From contig CM027381.1 in the NCBI GenBank assembly GCA_015680905.1, positions 66,391,501 through 66,455,500 of the forward strand: a stretch of 64,000 nucleotides of DNA, in the 5' to 3' direction. This stretch comes from Coptis chinensis. Taxonomy: Eukaryota; Streptophyta; Magnoliopsida; Ranunculales; Ranunculaceae. Positions 46,520 to 58,386 of this stretch are shown here, piece after piece (within the stretch, counting starts at the first letter, position 1; the number at the start of each line of letters is the position of its first letter). Below the pieces are notes generated by a model. That model made no database searches, had not been told where the DNA came from, and saw only the letters and a program-made list of their open reading frames with translations. Made by a program: the position numbers and the translations under genes.

Positions 46520-47338
46520 TCACTTTCCTTCAATCATTGGTATTACCTTATACTCTTCTAAAGAATCCAGATCATCCGAATCACTAGTGATACAGATAAT
46601 CTTCCCTTGCCATAAGAACTTAAGCTTTCTGTGAAGTGTAGAGGGAATTGCGCCGGCCTGGTGTAGCCATAGTCTACCCAAAAGGAAATTGTAATTAGCC
46701 TCGATGTCCATAGCCAAGAATGTGACTGAACCTATTTGGACGTCAGTTGTGAACTCACCAAGGACTTCTCTTCTCTGATTATCAAACCCATGAACTGCTC
46801 TGACTATATCCTTAGTGAAAGTGAAGTCTTCCGGCATGACTCCAATGGCTTTCGCAGAATTGACCGGGCAGATATTCAAACTGGATCTGTTGTCAATCAG
46901 TACAAATGACATCTTATGGTTGTTGCAATGCACCGTAATAGTCAATGCTTTCGTGTGGGTTATTCCATCTACGGTCAAATCATCATCAGAAAATGTTATG
47001 GAGTTTGTCTTCCTAAGGGAAGCAACTGTACGTGCCAAATCATTCGGCTGGATAGAAGCTGGAACGTGAACCTGGTTCAAGGCTTGAAGAACTGCTTGCC
47101 TATGTTGAGGTGATGCCATAAGTAAACCCCATATGGAAATGTTGGACTTGGTTTTCTGCAATTGTTGGATTACTTCATTACTATCCTGCTTCTCTGGTTC
47201 AGTAGCCGTGGGCAGGTCAGGCTGTTGGGCCAAAACTTGATCCTTCTGTAAGTGTGGTGGCTTGTATATCATTCCTCCTCTTGTCAAACCGTGAGTTTCA
47301 ACACATTCCTCTGCCAAACTAGGTTCTAATTGCTTCAA
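46520..47338 (-). CDS. Element B: aspartic protease segment, active site altered
   Basis: 272 open codons. The retropepsin-like part shows MSFVLIDNRSSLNICPVNSA, then MDIEANYNFLLGRLWLHQAG with LHRKLKF, the usual Ogre/Tat protease flap and C-terminal motif. The active-site Gly of D-(N/T)-G-S is Arg here (D-N-R-S), which should abolish activity. The N-terminal half (LLMASPQHRQAVLQALNQ) matches the region before protease in this group. An upstream TAA separates it from Gag. Confidence 0.8.
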   Translation of the reverse strand: MKQLEPSLAEECVETHGLTRGGMIYKPPHLQKDQVLAQQPDLPTATEPEKQDSNEVIQQLQKTKSNISIWGLLMASPQHRQAVLQALNQVHVPASIQPNDLARTVASLRKTNSITFSDDDLTVDGITHTKALTITVHCNNHKMSFVLIDNRSSLNICPVNSAKAIGVMPEDFTFTKDIVRAVHGFDNQRREVLGEFTTDVQIGSVTFLAMDIEANYNFLLGRLWLHQAGAIPSTLHRKLKFLWQGKIICITSDSDDLDSLEEYKVIPMIEGK

Positions 47339-47381
47339 TTGATGTAGTGAGATTGCTGAGTCATCTTAACTTTTCTCGGGC

Positions 47382-48430
47382 TCAATTAACTTCTTCCCTA
47401 GAACCTCCTCGGTATCGTGACTCTTGGCTGGCACAAACTGGACCTTGGGGATTGTGATAGGAGTTGGGATCACCTACTGTTGAGTTGGATTCTGGTGAAT
47501 CACGGGTCCTTGAAGTTCTGACCCAACTTGTGATGTCGCGGATTGAGATGTATTCAAAGGATCTACCCATTTCGTAATGGGCCTCTACATCATAAAGGAT
47601 TCCAGATGCTCTCTAGTAAACTTGAACGACTTTTGAATCTGTGGAGTATGTAGAAATGGTGCCACCACCTCATTTTATTGGATACCTCTAGACTTTGTTT
47701 GCTCCATGCATTCTCTAACTGCATCATGAAGATTGACTGGCCTTGTGGTGCTAACACTGGACTCTTTCTTGATAGGAGTAATAAAAGAAGCTGGATCTTT
47801 AGTCTTGACCGGCTTTAATGTGTGAACTCCCCCATTATGGTATGACAATGGATTTGTTGTCACAGTCGGAGTGCCAAGATGTGAAACATTAATTCTTCCC
47901 GAATCAATCAAATCCTAGATCGTATGTTTAAGAGCACCACACTTCTCTGTAGGATGTCCTGGAGATTGATGAAAATCACAGTGTTTTGAAGTATCATACC
48001 AGTACGGAATCGGATTTGGAGGAGGCCTAGGTTGCAATAGTGTAACTAGGCTTTGTTGGATCAAAGCCTTGAGAATGACCGACAATGGGTACGGTAGCTC
48101 TGTGAACTGCCTCTGAGGCTTGTGGAACCCTCTATTTTGATATCCTTGTTGTCTTGGAGGATATACAATTTTATTGGAAGAAGGGTTGTTTGCCACCTCC
48201 GACTGAATTTGCGTATGTGGCTGAGGTTGAACTTGTGTAGCAACCACATTGGCTTCTTTGTTGTTCACCGTTATAGTGGGAGGTTTCTTCTTCTGCGGGT
48301 TAGATCCTATAGACATTGAGCTGATGGGAGAAATATTGCCAGATAATAACTCATCTTCAATTTGTGATCCAGCGGCTACTAAGGCTTGATATGTCGGATG
48401 ATAACTAGCACTTAGCCTGGTCGCATACTC
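47382..48430 (-). pseudogene. Element B: Gag C-terminal part with zinc knuckle, broken
   Basis: Several frames separated by stops. At about 47950-47990 it reads CDFHQSPGHPTEKC, a CX2HX4HX4C knuckle as in Ogre-type Gag. A Gln/Pro-rich linker precedes it and the LIDSGRINVSHLG segment follows after a TAG. Confidence 0.7.
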
Positions 48431-48964
48431 TTAGTTCAAACTCTTCATAACCATCCTAATTTTCCCGTGCTCCATGGGCCTATCAATGATTTGGGCTGCT
48501 TTTGTCCTCCATCTTGTAATATACTCGATAAAGCTTTCATTCAAACCTTGCTTCAAAGCTTCAAGTTGCCTTCGGCCCATTTGGATATCAGTGTTGTAAG
48601 AGAAGTGAGCTACGAAAGTGTTTACCAGTTCAGGCCAAGTTTTGATTTTTTGCGTTTCAGTATTCATCCACCAAGTAAGGGCTGCACCCTTAAGACTCCT
48701 CTGGAATAGTTGAACCATTAGTTCTGGCCCGATTCCCATCGGTTGTAGATAACTTGCATACATACGAATGTGGGCCTTTGGACAACCGTTTCCCTCATAT
48801 TGCTCCATCTTTGGAAATTTGAATCCATGTGGTACTCTGATCTGTGGATATGGACACAGATTATCAAGGTCCAAGTCTTCACCTTTCATCTTTGTCATTG
48901 CTTCTTTCAATTTCTTAATCTCTTCCATTACGGGGTCAACCGGTGGTTGGATTGGGTTTTGCAC
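48431..48964 (-). CDS. Element B: Gag capsid domain
   Basis: Open frame with FPKMEQYEGNGCPKAHIRMY, LVQLFQRSLKGAALTWWMN, WPELVNTFVAHFSYNTDI and LKQGLNESFIEYITRWRTKA: the Retrotrans_gag layout of the Ogre/Tat group. A frame change near 48980-49010 separates it from the N-terminal part. Confidence 0.85.
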   Translation of the reverse strand: MQNPIQPPVDPVMEEIKKLKEAMTKMKGEDLDLDNLCPYPQIRVPHGFKFPKMEQYEGNGCPKAHIRMYASYLQPMGIGPELMVQLFQRSLKGAALTWWMNTETQKIKTWPELVNTFVAHFSYNTDIQMGRRQLEALKQGLNESFIEYITRWRTKAAQIIDRPMEHGKIRMVMKSLN

Positions 48965-49541
48965 TTGGTATTGGGGGTTCGTGTAGAACAGTGGTTGTGG
49001 AGTTTTGTGGAAAATAGGTTGGGGTTGGTAACATGAATGGCTTGGACATCATGGTTGTAGTTGGAATCTGGTTTGGGCTTTGAAAAGTTTGATGAGTGGA
49101 TGGTTGATGCATGTAGGTTGGGTTATCCTGAGGAAAAAATTGGGACGGAGTATGGGTTGGCATAGGAACATGCAATTGGGTTGATCTATGTGTAACATAC
49201 GGAGTGGGTAATGAGGTTGCTAGAATGGTAGGGTTAGGACTAACCATGGGGGGTAGTGCGATACTTGGTTGTTGTGGTTGACCCAGACTTGGAGTTATTG
49301 CAAACTTTGACATCATCTTGAGAAACATCTTTTCCATCGCCTTCTCCATCAATTCCTCTTGATTGGTAGGGGTTGATGATTCACTAGAGCCATTTGTATG
49401 AGGAGTTCGAGTGTTACTTGATAAAATTTGCTCTTCAACCGAAGGTATTGGTGGAGAACTTCCTTGTGGCATAGACATTTGTGATGAAGATATAGGTGGC
49501 AGAGATAACGCTTGAAAAGAACTGTCTGGTAAATTCTCCAT
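48965..49541 (-). pseudogene. Element B: Gag N-terminal part
   Basis: From MENLPDSSFQALSLPP through a Ser/Pro/Thr-rich region; EELMEKAMEKMFLKMMSKF may form a helix. It is low-complexity and joined to the capsid part only across a frameshift. Confidence 0.6.
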
Positions 49542-49680
49542 TTCAATCAGTGAGTTAATGGTTACACGAGATAACCTTAACCTTGACCTTCTGTTCCAAC
49601 TAGCATCTGGATAAGCCTTCTTCTTTCCTATCTTAACTGAAACACCTCAACGAAAATGTAAGTCTGACTCTCTAGGGATA

Positions 49681-49698
49681 TCCCCAGCAGAGTCGCCA
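49681..49698 (-). promoter_or_regulatory. Primer binding site, tRNA-Arg type (element B)
   Basis: TGGCGACTCTGCTGGGGA on the minus strand, seven bases after the 5' LTR; primer sites of this type are described for Ogre-like elements. Confidence 0.7.
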
Positions 49699-49705
49699 AA
49701 AAACC

Positions 49706-51497
49706 TGTACGCACAAAAATGTGTACCTAGGTCTATGCAATTGATTTTAGAGTCGCCACTAACTTTATTAAGGAAAAATTAAGTAAAGATATGATGTGCA
49801 ATTGACTAGCCTTCAAAACTAGATGATTATTGGGTTTGGGAGTCAAGATATGATGTGGGAAGGTGTTAGGCACCCACGCTCGCCTAGTACAACCAGCCTT
49901 ACTTCTATTGAGGTGTAATGTATTAAGATAGGCAAACGAAGAAAGCTTGAAACATTAATCTACCAAGTTGGATGATCTTCACTAAATTAAAAAAAAATTA
50001 TAACTATATGCTATAATAAAACTAAAAAAAAAAATCCTAATATGCAATACTAATTAAAATAAAAGATGTCACCTTGTTTGGAATGTTGCCTCATACTTGA
50101 TTGTAGATTGATTGATTGATGTTCTTGATTGATTGTTGATAAATGATGATGATAAACTTGATTTGGAATTGACAACTATGATTTTTGGATTGAAACAGGT
50201 GATTTGAGAAAAAAACAACTTTTGGTGAAAAGAAGCTTCTACTCAAGATCGAAAGAGGGGAAAAGAAGGCTAAAGACGAAGAACACGAAGAACTTCATTA
50301 GAAAAACCTCAAAGTTGAAATTTTACCTTCAACTCTAGATTAAACTAAAGAAATTCTACTCTAGAATGATGAACTAGAAAAGAAAAAAAAGAAGAACACT
50401 CAAGAAAAGAAAACTACTAGGCTATTAGCTCTGAATAGCTAGGTCCAGATTATTAACTCCGAATTCCTAGCTCTAGATGTCTTTTTGTGGGTGAATGAGA
50501 CCCATATTTATAGCTTTAGGGTGTGGATTCAAATATGGTAATGAGTTTGATCCAATGGCTGAGTATTGATGAAGAAAAATCCAATGGCTTGATCTCTTTT
50601 TGGTTGCACCTCCTAAATCTGGCCCTTGATTCAAGAGGTAGGATAAGGGGTGCGATCTTGGCCCTTGATCTTTGGATCTTTTAGATGGATTAGGGAAAAA
50701 AATCAATCCCTACACGTCCTCAATGAGCCCATAATCCAGGGTTTCCAAACATGGCTCCAAAATGGCATATTTTCTAGAATATTCTTAATTTTAGGGATCA
50801 AATCAAATAAAACAATTAAGGAAGGTTTTCTAGGTTTTTGGAGGCTTGAAAATGGGCTAGAAAACCTAATGAAAAGGTCCAACTCGAGCTGGATCAACAG
50901 CCCACGAGCACAAGTCCAAAATCCACAAAAAGGCCCATTTGACCATATTTTCAATACTGCAAATTCCCTTTGACCGGGTTAAAATTAGGCAAAATCTTCT
51001 TCACAAAAATTGTTAATTAATCCATTAGGAAGGTCCATGAACTCTTAAAAATACCCTTGGGTTGAAATCTTACTCCAAAAAATCATTGTACTCAACAGTG
51101 CGCACAATGGGCTGAAACGGGATAGGGCAAAATTAGAGTTTCTGAAATCCAAAAGGAACCTAGGCAAGCTTGTACTCATTTCGAAGGATTTTTCAAGGGG
51201 AATTCAAATATGAAATAATCTCATCCAAAGAAAGAGTGGAAAAAAAAGAGATTTGGGCTCCAAAGGGTTATAGGGGCATTTTGGTCATTTTCAGCTCAAA
51301 ACTCATAAAACAACGAAACTTCAGCCATAGATAGAATATGATGAGGAGAGTCTAAAGACACTAAAAGAAGATGAAAAGAAAGAAGTTTGATGTAGCAATG
51401 AAGACTCTAGAAAGCAAATCACCTTATATGATCAAATTTAATTCAAGGCATAATCGTGAATGAATTATGCCTGGGGTGCAAAAATGGGGTGTCTACA
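49706..51497 (-). repeat. 5' LTR of element B
   Basis: Same ends as the 3' LTR. A TATA box (TATAAATAT, 50512-50504 on the minus strand) lies in its middle part. Confidence 0.9.
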
Positions 51498-51502
51498 ATG
51501 AC
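51498..51502. repeat. Target duplication ATGAC of element B (right)
   Basis: Same as 39363-39367. Confidence 0.85.
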
Positions 51503-51522
51503 ACATTTTATTTTCGTTTAAG

Positions 51523-51960
51523 GTTGATTGGTGTCCATACGATAATGTCAGAGTTACACGCCCAGTCGATGACATTGCCTTTTTGAGGGAGTGATATGTT
51601 TTTGACGCCAGGGATTTTACGCCATTGCAAAGTCATCGTCGGTTAGGTTATGTGCAGTTTATACCCGCAGCTCCTCCAACACCAAATTACACGACTAGGA
51701 TTGTAGCCGGATGCGAGTATGAAGTGAAATGGACATTGACAACTGTTGGGCCTGTACATTGGGAGTCATGGCATAATCACGTGATCCAACCCAACAGTTG
51801 AGGACCCATCTGTACTTATCCATGGGAGTGTCATCCAAACTACATGGAGTGGTATGTGAGGCATTCTCACATTCGATTGGTAAATCCCGAGCGGCTTCCT
51901 ATTCATTTCTCCCTGCAGACACTTCCCACTTGTGCACCGATTTTGAGTATTGTGATTTTC
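51523..51960 (+). pseudogene. PMD gene, exon after the element B intron
   Basis: Starts in phase 0 after AG at 51521-51522: VDWCPYDNVRVTRPVDDIAF, matching the W-x-P-Y motif of PMD proteins. It continues, past a TGA, with HRRLGYVQFIPAAP, and past a second TGA with HPNYMEWYVRHSHIRLVNPE, a conserved PMD-transposon motif. Two in-frame stops confirm it is a pseudogene. Confidence 0.75.
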
Positions 51961-52028
51961 TAATTGTGTTTTGGTTACGCTATTTTAAAATGGTAATTAA
52001 TAATTGTTTTGTTTTCTTATTTTGATAG

Positions 52029-52181
52029 AACAACGTCATTGATGAAATGAGTCACTTGCTAGAGAGAGGTCTGCAATTGGGTGAGAATAATATTCCCGAA
52101 GAAGCAAGGGCCTCGTTCGAGGAGGCGTATAACTTGACTAGGTGCAAGTATAGTGGTGGGCGGTACAGTTATCATAATTGA
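52029..52181 (+). pseudogene. PMD gene, last exon
   Basis: Open 50-codon exon after a T-rich tract and AG at 52027-52028: EMSHLLERGLQLGENNIPEE ... CKYSGGRYSYHN, then TGA 52179-52181. It is a helical, charged C-terminus. Confidence 0.6.
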
Positions 52182-52199
52182 TTTTTGAATGCGGCTTCC

Positions 52200-52430
52200 A
52201 ATTTTGATGTAATTTATGTATTTTTGAATTTGATATATTTTGAAATGGAATTTGATGTATTGGAATTGAATTTCATGTGTTTGATGTATTGGAATCCAAA
52301 TTGATAATCAATCTGATGTATTGGAATTTGATGGTTTGAAGTGGAATTTGATATTTTGAAATGAATTTGAAAGTGTATATGAATTTGATGTTCTGAAAGT
52401 TGAATTTGTTTGTTTTTTGGATATGAAAGT
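52200..52430. repeat. Degenerate repeats TTTGATGTATTGGAATT after the PMD gene
   Basis: Many imperfect units. TTTGATGTAATTTGGAA-like units also stand in the flank of the OTU-like gene (63300-63450, opposite strand). Confidence 0.6.
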
Positions 52431-52526
52431 GTTGTAAAAACAAAATGAAATTCTAAATTTTTTTTGTCCAACAAACGACCTATTCAGATCATTCCAATTA
52501 AAAAACAGAGAGCTCTGTCTCAAACG

Positions 52527-52531
52527 ACACC
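52527..52531. repeat. Target duplication ACACC of the old LTR (left)
   Basis: Matches 63046-63050. Confidence 0.75.
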
Positions 52532-53475
52532 TGACAATAGAAATTTAAGAATATAAAAATAGTGTTTAAAATAGTACTAAATCATGCATATCAAGTTATT
52601 ATAATACTCTTAACATCATAGAATAAAGGGAGTAGTCGTGTTCTCCACTTTTGCTTGTACGTACTTGTAACGAATTTAGACTAAACAACTATTAACTAAT
52701 GAGAGTAATAATATAATATGATAAAAACAGTAAATTTAAAATGCTAAAATAGTAGATTAAAGGATGACAAAAAGATATAGAGATGATTAATCCACCACGT
52801 AATTCAATCGACCATTAGGTTGGTTATCGAATTGCTTGTTGATCCCTAGTGAATACCAAGTCGTCTCGGATCATGGATTCACTAGCATGAGAGTTTAGCT
52901 CCACCACAAATCTCTTTGATGGTGGCTCTAAACTCTAGTTCAACTCTTATAATTTTTATTTCTAAACAATCATAAGAATCAAACTTGAAACTCTATTGCA
53001 AAACAACAACTAAACTACTAATTAATCATCCTCATGTGGCTTCATTAACCCCCTATAATAGAGGTTTTAGCCTTGTGTCATTGGATTTAAACTAACTAAA
53101 CAATAAACTAAAGACATAATATAAAGAGAGAATTGAATATTACACTAAAGCTTTTTATTGAAGGGGAATTAATGGAGGCTACAAACTAAACTAATTAACT
53201 AAACCTAACTAAAGAGGGAGAGAGAGAAACCTAATTACAACTAAACTAATGGGGAGGAAGGAGAGAATAAGTTTAGCCTTAACCCTATTTATATAGGAGA
53301 GGGTTAGGGTTACATTTTCATATATGGGCCAAAAAGGGGGACTTTGGGCCTCTAATGTGAGCCCAAAGTCCATTAGGTTAAGTCTAAAGAGGCCACAACA
53401 GCTGAAAATTACTTTAGTACCCTTTTCATATACTTTTACAGCTCTGATTGGGACAAGGACGAGTCCATTCGAAAG

Positions 53476-54950
53476 TGATAAGAGCCCAAAATTGTAGTTT
53501 AAACCTTTTAATAGTATTTCTATTTAGCCAATTATGTTATTAATAATATAGGTTTATCACTAATTACGTGCTTTTGAGTATTTCTGGCTTCGGAGTTGAA
53601 TAAATGCAAATTTGTTACTAATTAGGCGCTAAAAGGAGCTAAAGTGATTGCTAAAGAAGTTCCATGAAGAAAGCCTAAGTTTAATGGAGGAAAAGCCCTT
53701 AAAAAGCCCAAGTCAACACTGTTAAGTGAAAGTCAAACCGGATTAGAGAGCTGAAGAAAAGTCAACAGAACTTCAAAAGGCTATATCTTTAGACTCAGGC
53801 CTCAGAATTGGGCCCATTTTATATCAAAATGACAGGCTGAGAAAGCTCTTTTCAATGGTTTAGGCTTGACTCGATCAGAGCAGTATAAGTTAGTTAAAAT
53901 GCATACTACAGTAACACGACCAGAATTGGAAGTCTTGGATTTAACCAATTGAATTATGAACTTGATTTATAGGTCCATAACCTAGCCTAAAAGCCCATGC
54001 ACAAAATTGTAGACCTAACCCTCTCTTATATAAAGAGGGTTAAGGCTAAACAAAACTTGGCTACTCCTCTCTTTAGTTTAGTTTTAAATTAGGGTTTTCT
54101 CTCTCTCCCTTCTATAAGTTAGAATAATTTAGCCATCTCTCTTTCTCTCTCTCCCTTTTTAGTTTAGTTTTAGTTTATGAGTTTAGTTTGTAGCCTCTAT
54201 TAGAACCTTTTAATAAAAGCTTTAGTTAATTCAATTCAATTACTTCTTCTTTACATTATGTCTTTCTTTCATTATTTTAGTTTAATTAATCTAATGATAT
54301 TAGGCTAATCCCCCAATTAGAGGGAGTGATTATGAAGCCTAATGAAGAATAGATTACTTAGTAGAATTATTTAATTATGTATATATTTCAATGAGTTTGG
54401 TTTATTGTATGACTTCCAAAATAAGCATATAGTAAATTAAACTAGGGATTGTTGTAATTAAGTCGAGAGACTTGGTTGTAATAATCCTACATGCTAGTAA
54501 TAATGACTATAGAGATATAGGTTGTTGCTAGGGATGATAAAGTTTGAGACTTTAGGTTTGATCATTGTGTGAAAACCTAAAGATGATATCTTTTCAATGA
54601 ATAATTCTATTTTTGCTTGAAACTAATCATTAGGTGGATTGATTACTTTTCTCTATAACTTTCTCTTCCATCAAATCTATTAATTTAGTTAATTTAGATT
54701 TATTTGAATTCGTAGTATAATCATAGAATAGAAATCTCTCAACATAATATTACTCTCACCATTGTTTCTTTGTGTTTGATTAGTTGAATTTCATTTATGT
54801 CTTGGTAGTTTAGGAGTGGAACGAATCCGTACTCTTTATATTATTTCATTATTATTTGAGAGTAGGAATATTGATCTAAGCACTTGTTTTGTTGATTGAT
54901 TATTTGTGTTTATGCATAGATAGTTAATTTACATAAATTTGTAATTATCA
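53476..54950 (+). repeat. 5' LTR of the left Athila-like copy
   Basis: 1475 bp, TGATAAGAGCCC...TGTAATTATCA. TATA-type box TTATATAAAG at 54026-54035. Confidence 0.85.
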
Positions 54951-54952
54951 AA

Positions 54953-54968
54953 TGGCGTCGCTGCCATC
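54953..54968 (+). promoter_or_regulatory. Primer binding site, tRNA-Asp type (left copy)
   Basis: TGGCGTCGCTGCCATC, identical to that of element A. Confidence 0.75.
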
Positions 54969-56193
54969 TTAAACTTATTAAGGACAAGAATTCAATTGGT
55001 TGAATCCAAGGGGCAATCCTCCATTCTCTACCAACCCACCATTTTAATTTTTCATTCTCGTTTTTCATATTTTTGTTACTGTTCAAGCTTGAAATTCACT
55101 GTTTTAAACTACGAGCGTGCCCGCCCTCCCTTTTGCCTTGCATAAAGCGCGCCCGCGTGCCCTTAAGATTGCGGGATGACAGTGAAGAATACTGCGGTAA
55201 AGGTATTTCTAAATTTCTAAAAATTTTGAAAATTTTCATGCATAATATATAAGGTGTTGTTGATTTATTGAAATATCTTCAGATTTTTCCTAGTTGTTTT
55301 ACCTAGTGAACTATTACCATCTTTACACTACTGTATTTCAGCTTTCACATCATAATTTCCGGGAAACACTGACGAGTAAGGTCACTTAGGCAAGTCTAAA
55401 AATTTTAAGATTTTGACAGGAGTATCTATCATAAGTTAGGAGTTTATAGAAAATTTTTTAAGAGTTTTTGATTTGTTTTGACCATCTAGCTAGTTGATTG
55501 TTTTCAGTGTGTTTCTGCAGTTTGGCAACACTTAATTTATGGAACAACAGCCGATAAGGAGGGTTTGTAGAACGCCAATTGCTCCAAAGTTTTTACTGGA
55601 AACTGCATGATCTGTCAAAAGTCTTAGTAAAATTTTGGCGATTTTTGGCTCTGTTTTGATTGGTTAACCATTCGATTGTTTGTGTTGTGTCCGAAAACTG
55701 TTTCACAAAATTTGCAGGGCAGTAGAAAAACTTTCATAAGTTTGATTGATTTGAAATTTTACAGGAGACTTACTGGACGTCTTAGCAAACTACTATAAAA
55801 ATTTCAAATTTTTTAGGACACGCTCACGCCCTTTTAAAACTATCATTTGAGCGGGTCTGCCCTCGTGTTACTGGAATATTTTTGCAACAAGATACCTTGA
55901 AACCAGCTTTTGTTTACCCTATATACTTGAGCGCCCGCCCCCCGGATGGAAGCCCAATTTTCACAAGTTAGTCACCGGCTCTCATTTTGTTCATATTTAT
56001 ATATATATTCAGTGTTTCTAACTTCTTAAATACACTGGGATTGCGTATACAAGACGCTATTCACACGTGTAGCAAGGAGGCATTCAGGTACTCCTTCCAC
56101 TCTTCATTTCTTTAGTCAGAGGAGTTTAGGCTTGTTTTTTGTAAACACAATACCACACGCCTATCTAGAATTTCACACACTACACTTGCATCA
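54969..56193 (+). other. Leader of the left copy
   Basis: Contains the GC-rich family motif in opposite strand sense to element A: GAGCGTGCCCGCCC and AAGCGCGCCCGCGTGCCC (55110-55165), and GAGCGCCCGCCCC near 55929-55942. No coding region. Confidence 0.6.
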
Positions 56194-57309
56194 ATGGCTA
56201 AAGAACCCAATACTCCTCTCTCTGATTTTTATAAATCACTAAACAATGGCCCTAAGTCATGCATCATTCTTGCAGACCTAGTAGGGGATTTTCAAATTCC
56301 CCCGAATATATTTAACTTGTTACCAGTTTTCCATGGTTTATACCACGAGAAGCCTTATCAACACATGCGTAGGATAGAACAAGTTCTCACTACATTCCAT
56401 CATCCTAGCGTAAGTCCGTATCAAGTTAAACTTAGTGTGTTTCCATTCAACCTAGCTGACAAGGCGGTGTCTTGGTTAACTGCCCAAACGCCAAACTCTG
56501 TAGACTCATGGGCTAATCTTGTTTAATTATTCATGGAACAGTTTTACCCACCACTGAAGACAGATGAAATGCTTCAAAAGATTCATTTCTTCTGCCAGAA
56601 TCCTCATGAATCCTTTTAAGAGGCCTGGAATCGTTTCACTGATCTTCTCATTGAATGCCCGCATCATAAGCTTGCGAAAGACACGCTTGTCCGTGCCTTC
56701 TTCAAGGGGCTTCCGCATTATCATAAAGAGGTTCTAGATATCATGAATGGGGTTAGTAAAGGAGTCTTGGAGGTTTATAAATTCTTAGAAGATCAATCTA
56801 AGAGAAACAACAATTGGGGAGGTAATGACTCTTCCCGCTCCACTCTTTATTCTTTTGAGGTTAAACCTGATCTCGAGCTTAAAACTCTTATCGATGCCCT
56901 CACTAAAAAGGTAGATGCCCTCTCTGTTCAACAACAACCCACTCCAATCATGAACATTAATTTTACTAATTGTAATGTCTGTTTTAGTCTTGAGCATTTC
57001 AACTTCTATTGTCCTCTTTTCTATGCACAACCGCCACCACAACCGTCAAAGTTCAACCAGTTAACTCAACCTCAAGGACAAGGAAACTTAAGTAATCAGA
57101 ATAGAGGTTTAGTGCCCATGACCCAAAACTATCAACATCAAGACATGAACGCTCAACAAGCCTTAATTCCAGTTCAACCATCTATAGACGAAGTAGTAGT
57201 GACCTTGTTGGAAAAACAAAATGAAATTATGCAACAAAACTCCAACTTAATGAAAAATCAGCATGATCATAACTCTAAGATGATGCAACAAACAATGCAA
57301 ATGATATAG
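56194..57309 (+). pseudogene. Left copy: Gag with two in-frame stops
   Basis: MAKEPNTPLSDFYKSLNNGP starts it. The frame is interrupted by TAA after SWANLV (56524-56526) and by TAA in NPHESF*EAW (about 56616). The zinc knuckle CNVCFSLEHFNFYC (about 56970-57012) is intact (CX2CX4HX4C), unlike in the two other copies. A Gln-rich C-terminus ends at TAG 57309. Confidence 0.85.
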
Positions 57310-57312
57310 TCT

Positions 57313-57770
57313 TTGTGCCAAAAGGTTATTGACATGTCTCCTAACCAAAATAATAACCAAACAGGCGTGTTTCCAGGTCAAACAGTGCCTAATCCTAAGT
57401 CAACAAACACCGCCTTCGAAATAAACAGTATTCAGTGTAATAGTAATATAACCCCAGGGGACCTACATGCAGTCACTACCCTTCGTTCAGGTAGAGTAGT
57501 TGATAACAAAGTGACTATGCTTATAGATCTTCCGCAAACGGAAGATGAAAATGAAACCATACCGAATACTGTCATAGAAACTGGAGACCCTACAACTGTA
57601 GAAGTTCCAATCCAACCACAACCAAAAGGTACAACCATACTAAGTACCACCATAGAAATTGATGGTCCTACACCTGTAGAGGTTCCAATATGGACACCTA
57701 GATGGAAAACGGCTACCAATAAAGCAAAGACTAATAATACTTTTGAACCTTATGCTAAATATAGAGGTAT
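57313..57770 (+). pseudogene. Left copy: gag-protease linker, truncated
   Basis: VFPGQTVPNPKSTNTAFEIN ... VTTLRSGRVVDNKVTM, with a duplicated VEVPI-type segment, cut after AKYR at the junction. The last few codons of the open frame belong to the right copy read in antisense. Confidence 0.75.
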
Positions 57771-57960
57771 CAGGTGGCTCTTTAGGTAGTTCTTGAGAGG
57801 GTGGATCATCACAGGCTCTTAGAAACTCGTCGAATTCCTCATCTAGGTTGTTCGCATCCATATAATTATGGTATTCATCTCCATCTTTGAGGAATTCATC
57901 TATCTCGTCTATTGTGAGGTTTAGTCCATCTCTTGTAGGGTCGGATGGTTGGGTGGAAAA

Positions 57961-58386
57961 TTATTTTGCTAGTTCAGTTATGTTCAAGGAGTCAAAATTG
58001 TGATCTTTGTCTTCTTCCATAAGAGGGGTATCTACTAGTGTGGGGACAAGATCGTTGGAAGCAGTAATGTGATATACAAAACTCTCAATAGACTTAACTT
58101 CACCTTTTACAAGAAAACCTAGTTGTCTCTGCTTTCGTCTAAACATGTTAACTTCCACAGAAAGATTTCCAAAATAAAGAGTCATTGAGCCATCCTGACA
58201 ATTGATTTGGGCATTGGCGGTTGCCAAGAAAGGACGCCCTAAGATGATGGGAATAGAATCATGAGCAGCTTCTGTGTCAAGAATAACAAAGTCGGCTGGA
58301 TAGTAAAAATCCTGCACTTTAACGAGAATGTTTTCAACTACACCCTTGGGATACGTAATAGAACGATCGGCTAACTGCAAAATCAT
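57961..58386 (-). CDS. Right copy: C-terminal protease region
   Basis: Open frame of 141 codons: LADRSITYPKGVVENILVKV, VILDTEAAHDSIPIILGRPF then LATANAQINCQDGSM, the conserved hydrophobic-L-G-R-P-F-L motif of plant gypsy proteases. The catalytic D-L-G-A-S lies upstream near 58430-58480 in a different frame. A further acidic segment (NNLDEEFDEFLRACDDP) continues to about 57790. Confidence 0.75.
   Translation of the reverse strand: MILQLADRSITYPKGVVENILVKVQDFYYPADFVILDTEAAHDSIPIILGRPFLATANAQINCQDGSMTLYFGNLSVEVNMFRRKQRQLGFLVKGEVKSIESFVYHITASNDLVPTLVDTPLMEEDKDHNFDSLNITELAK

Larger units (their letters stand above)
39368..51497 (-). mobile_element. Element B: Ogre/Tat-like LTR retrotransposon, gag-protease only
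   Basis: LTRs 39368-41177 and 49706-51497 (1810 and 1792 bp), TGTACGC...GTCTACA, flanked by ATGAC. On the minus strand: 5' LTR, tRNA-Arg-type primer site, gag, zinc knuckle, protease, then about 5 kb without recognisable polymerase or integrase, a purine tract and the 3' LTR. It sits in an intron of the PMD gene. The space where reverse transcriptase would be holds AT-rich DNA, poly(T) runs and a promoter-plus-exon fragment in antisense. Confidence 0.9.
53476..57770 (+). mobile_element. Left Athila-like copy (plus strand), 3'-truncated
   Basis: 5' LTR, primer site, leader, gag, and the start of the gag-protease linker, cut at codons for AKYR. There is no 3' LTR. It runs straight into the right copy in opposite orientation at about 57771. 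Confidence 0.85.
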
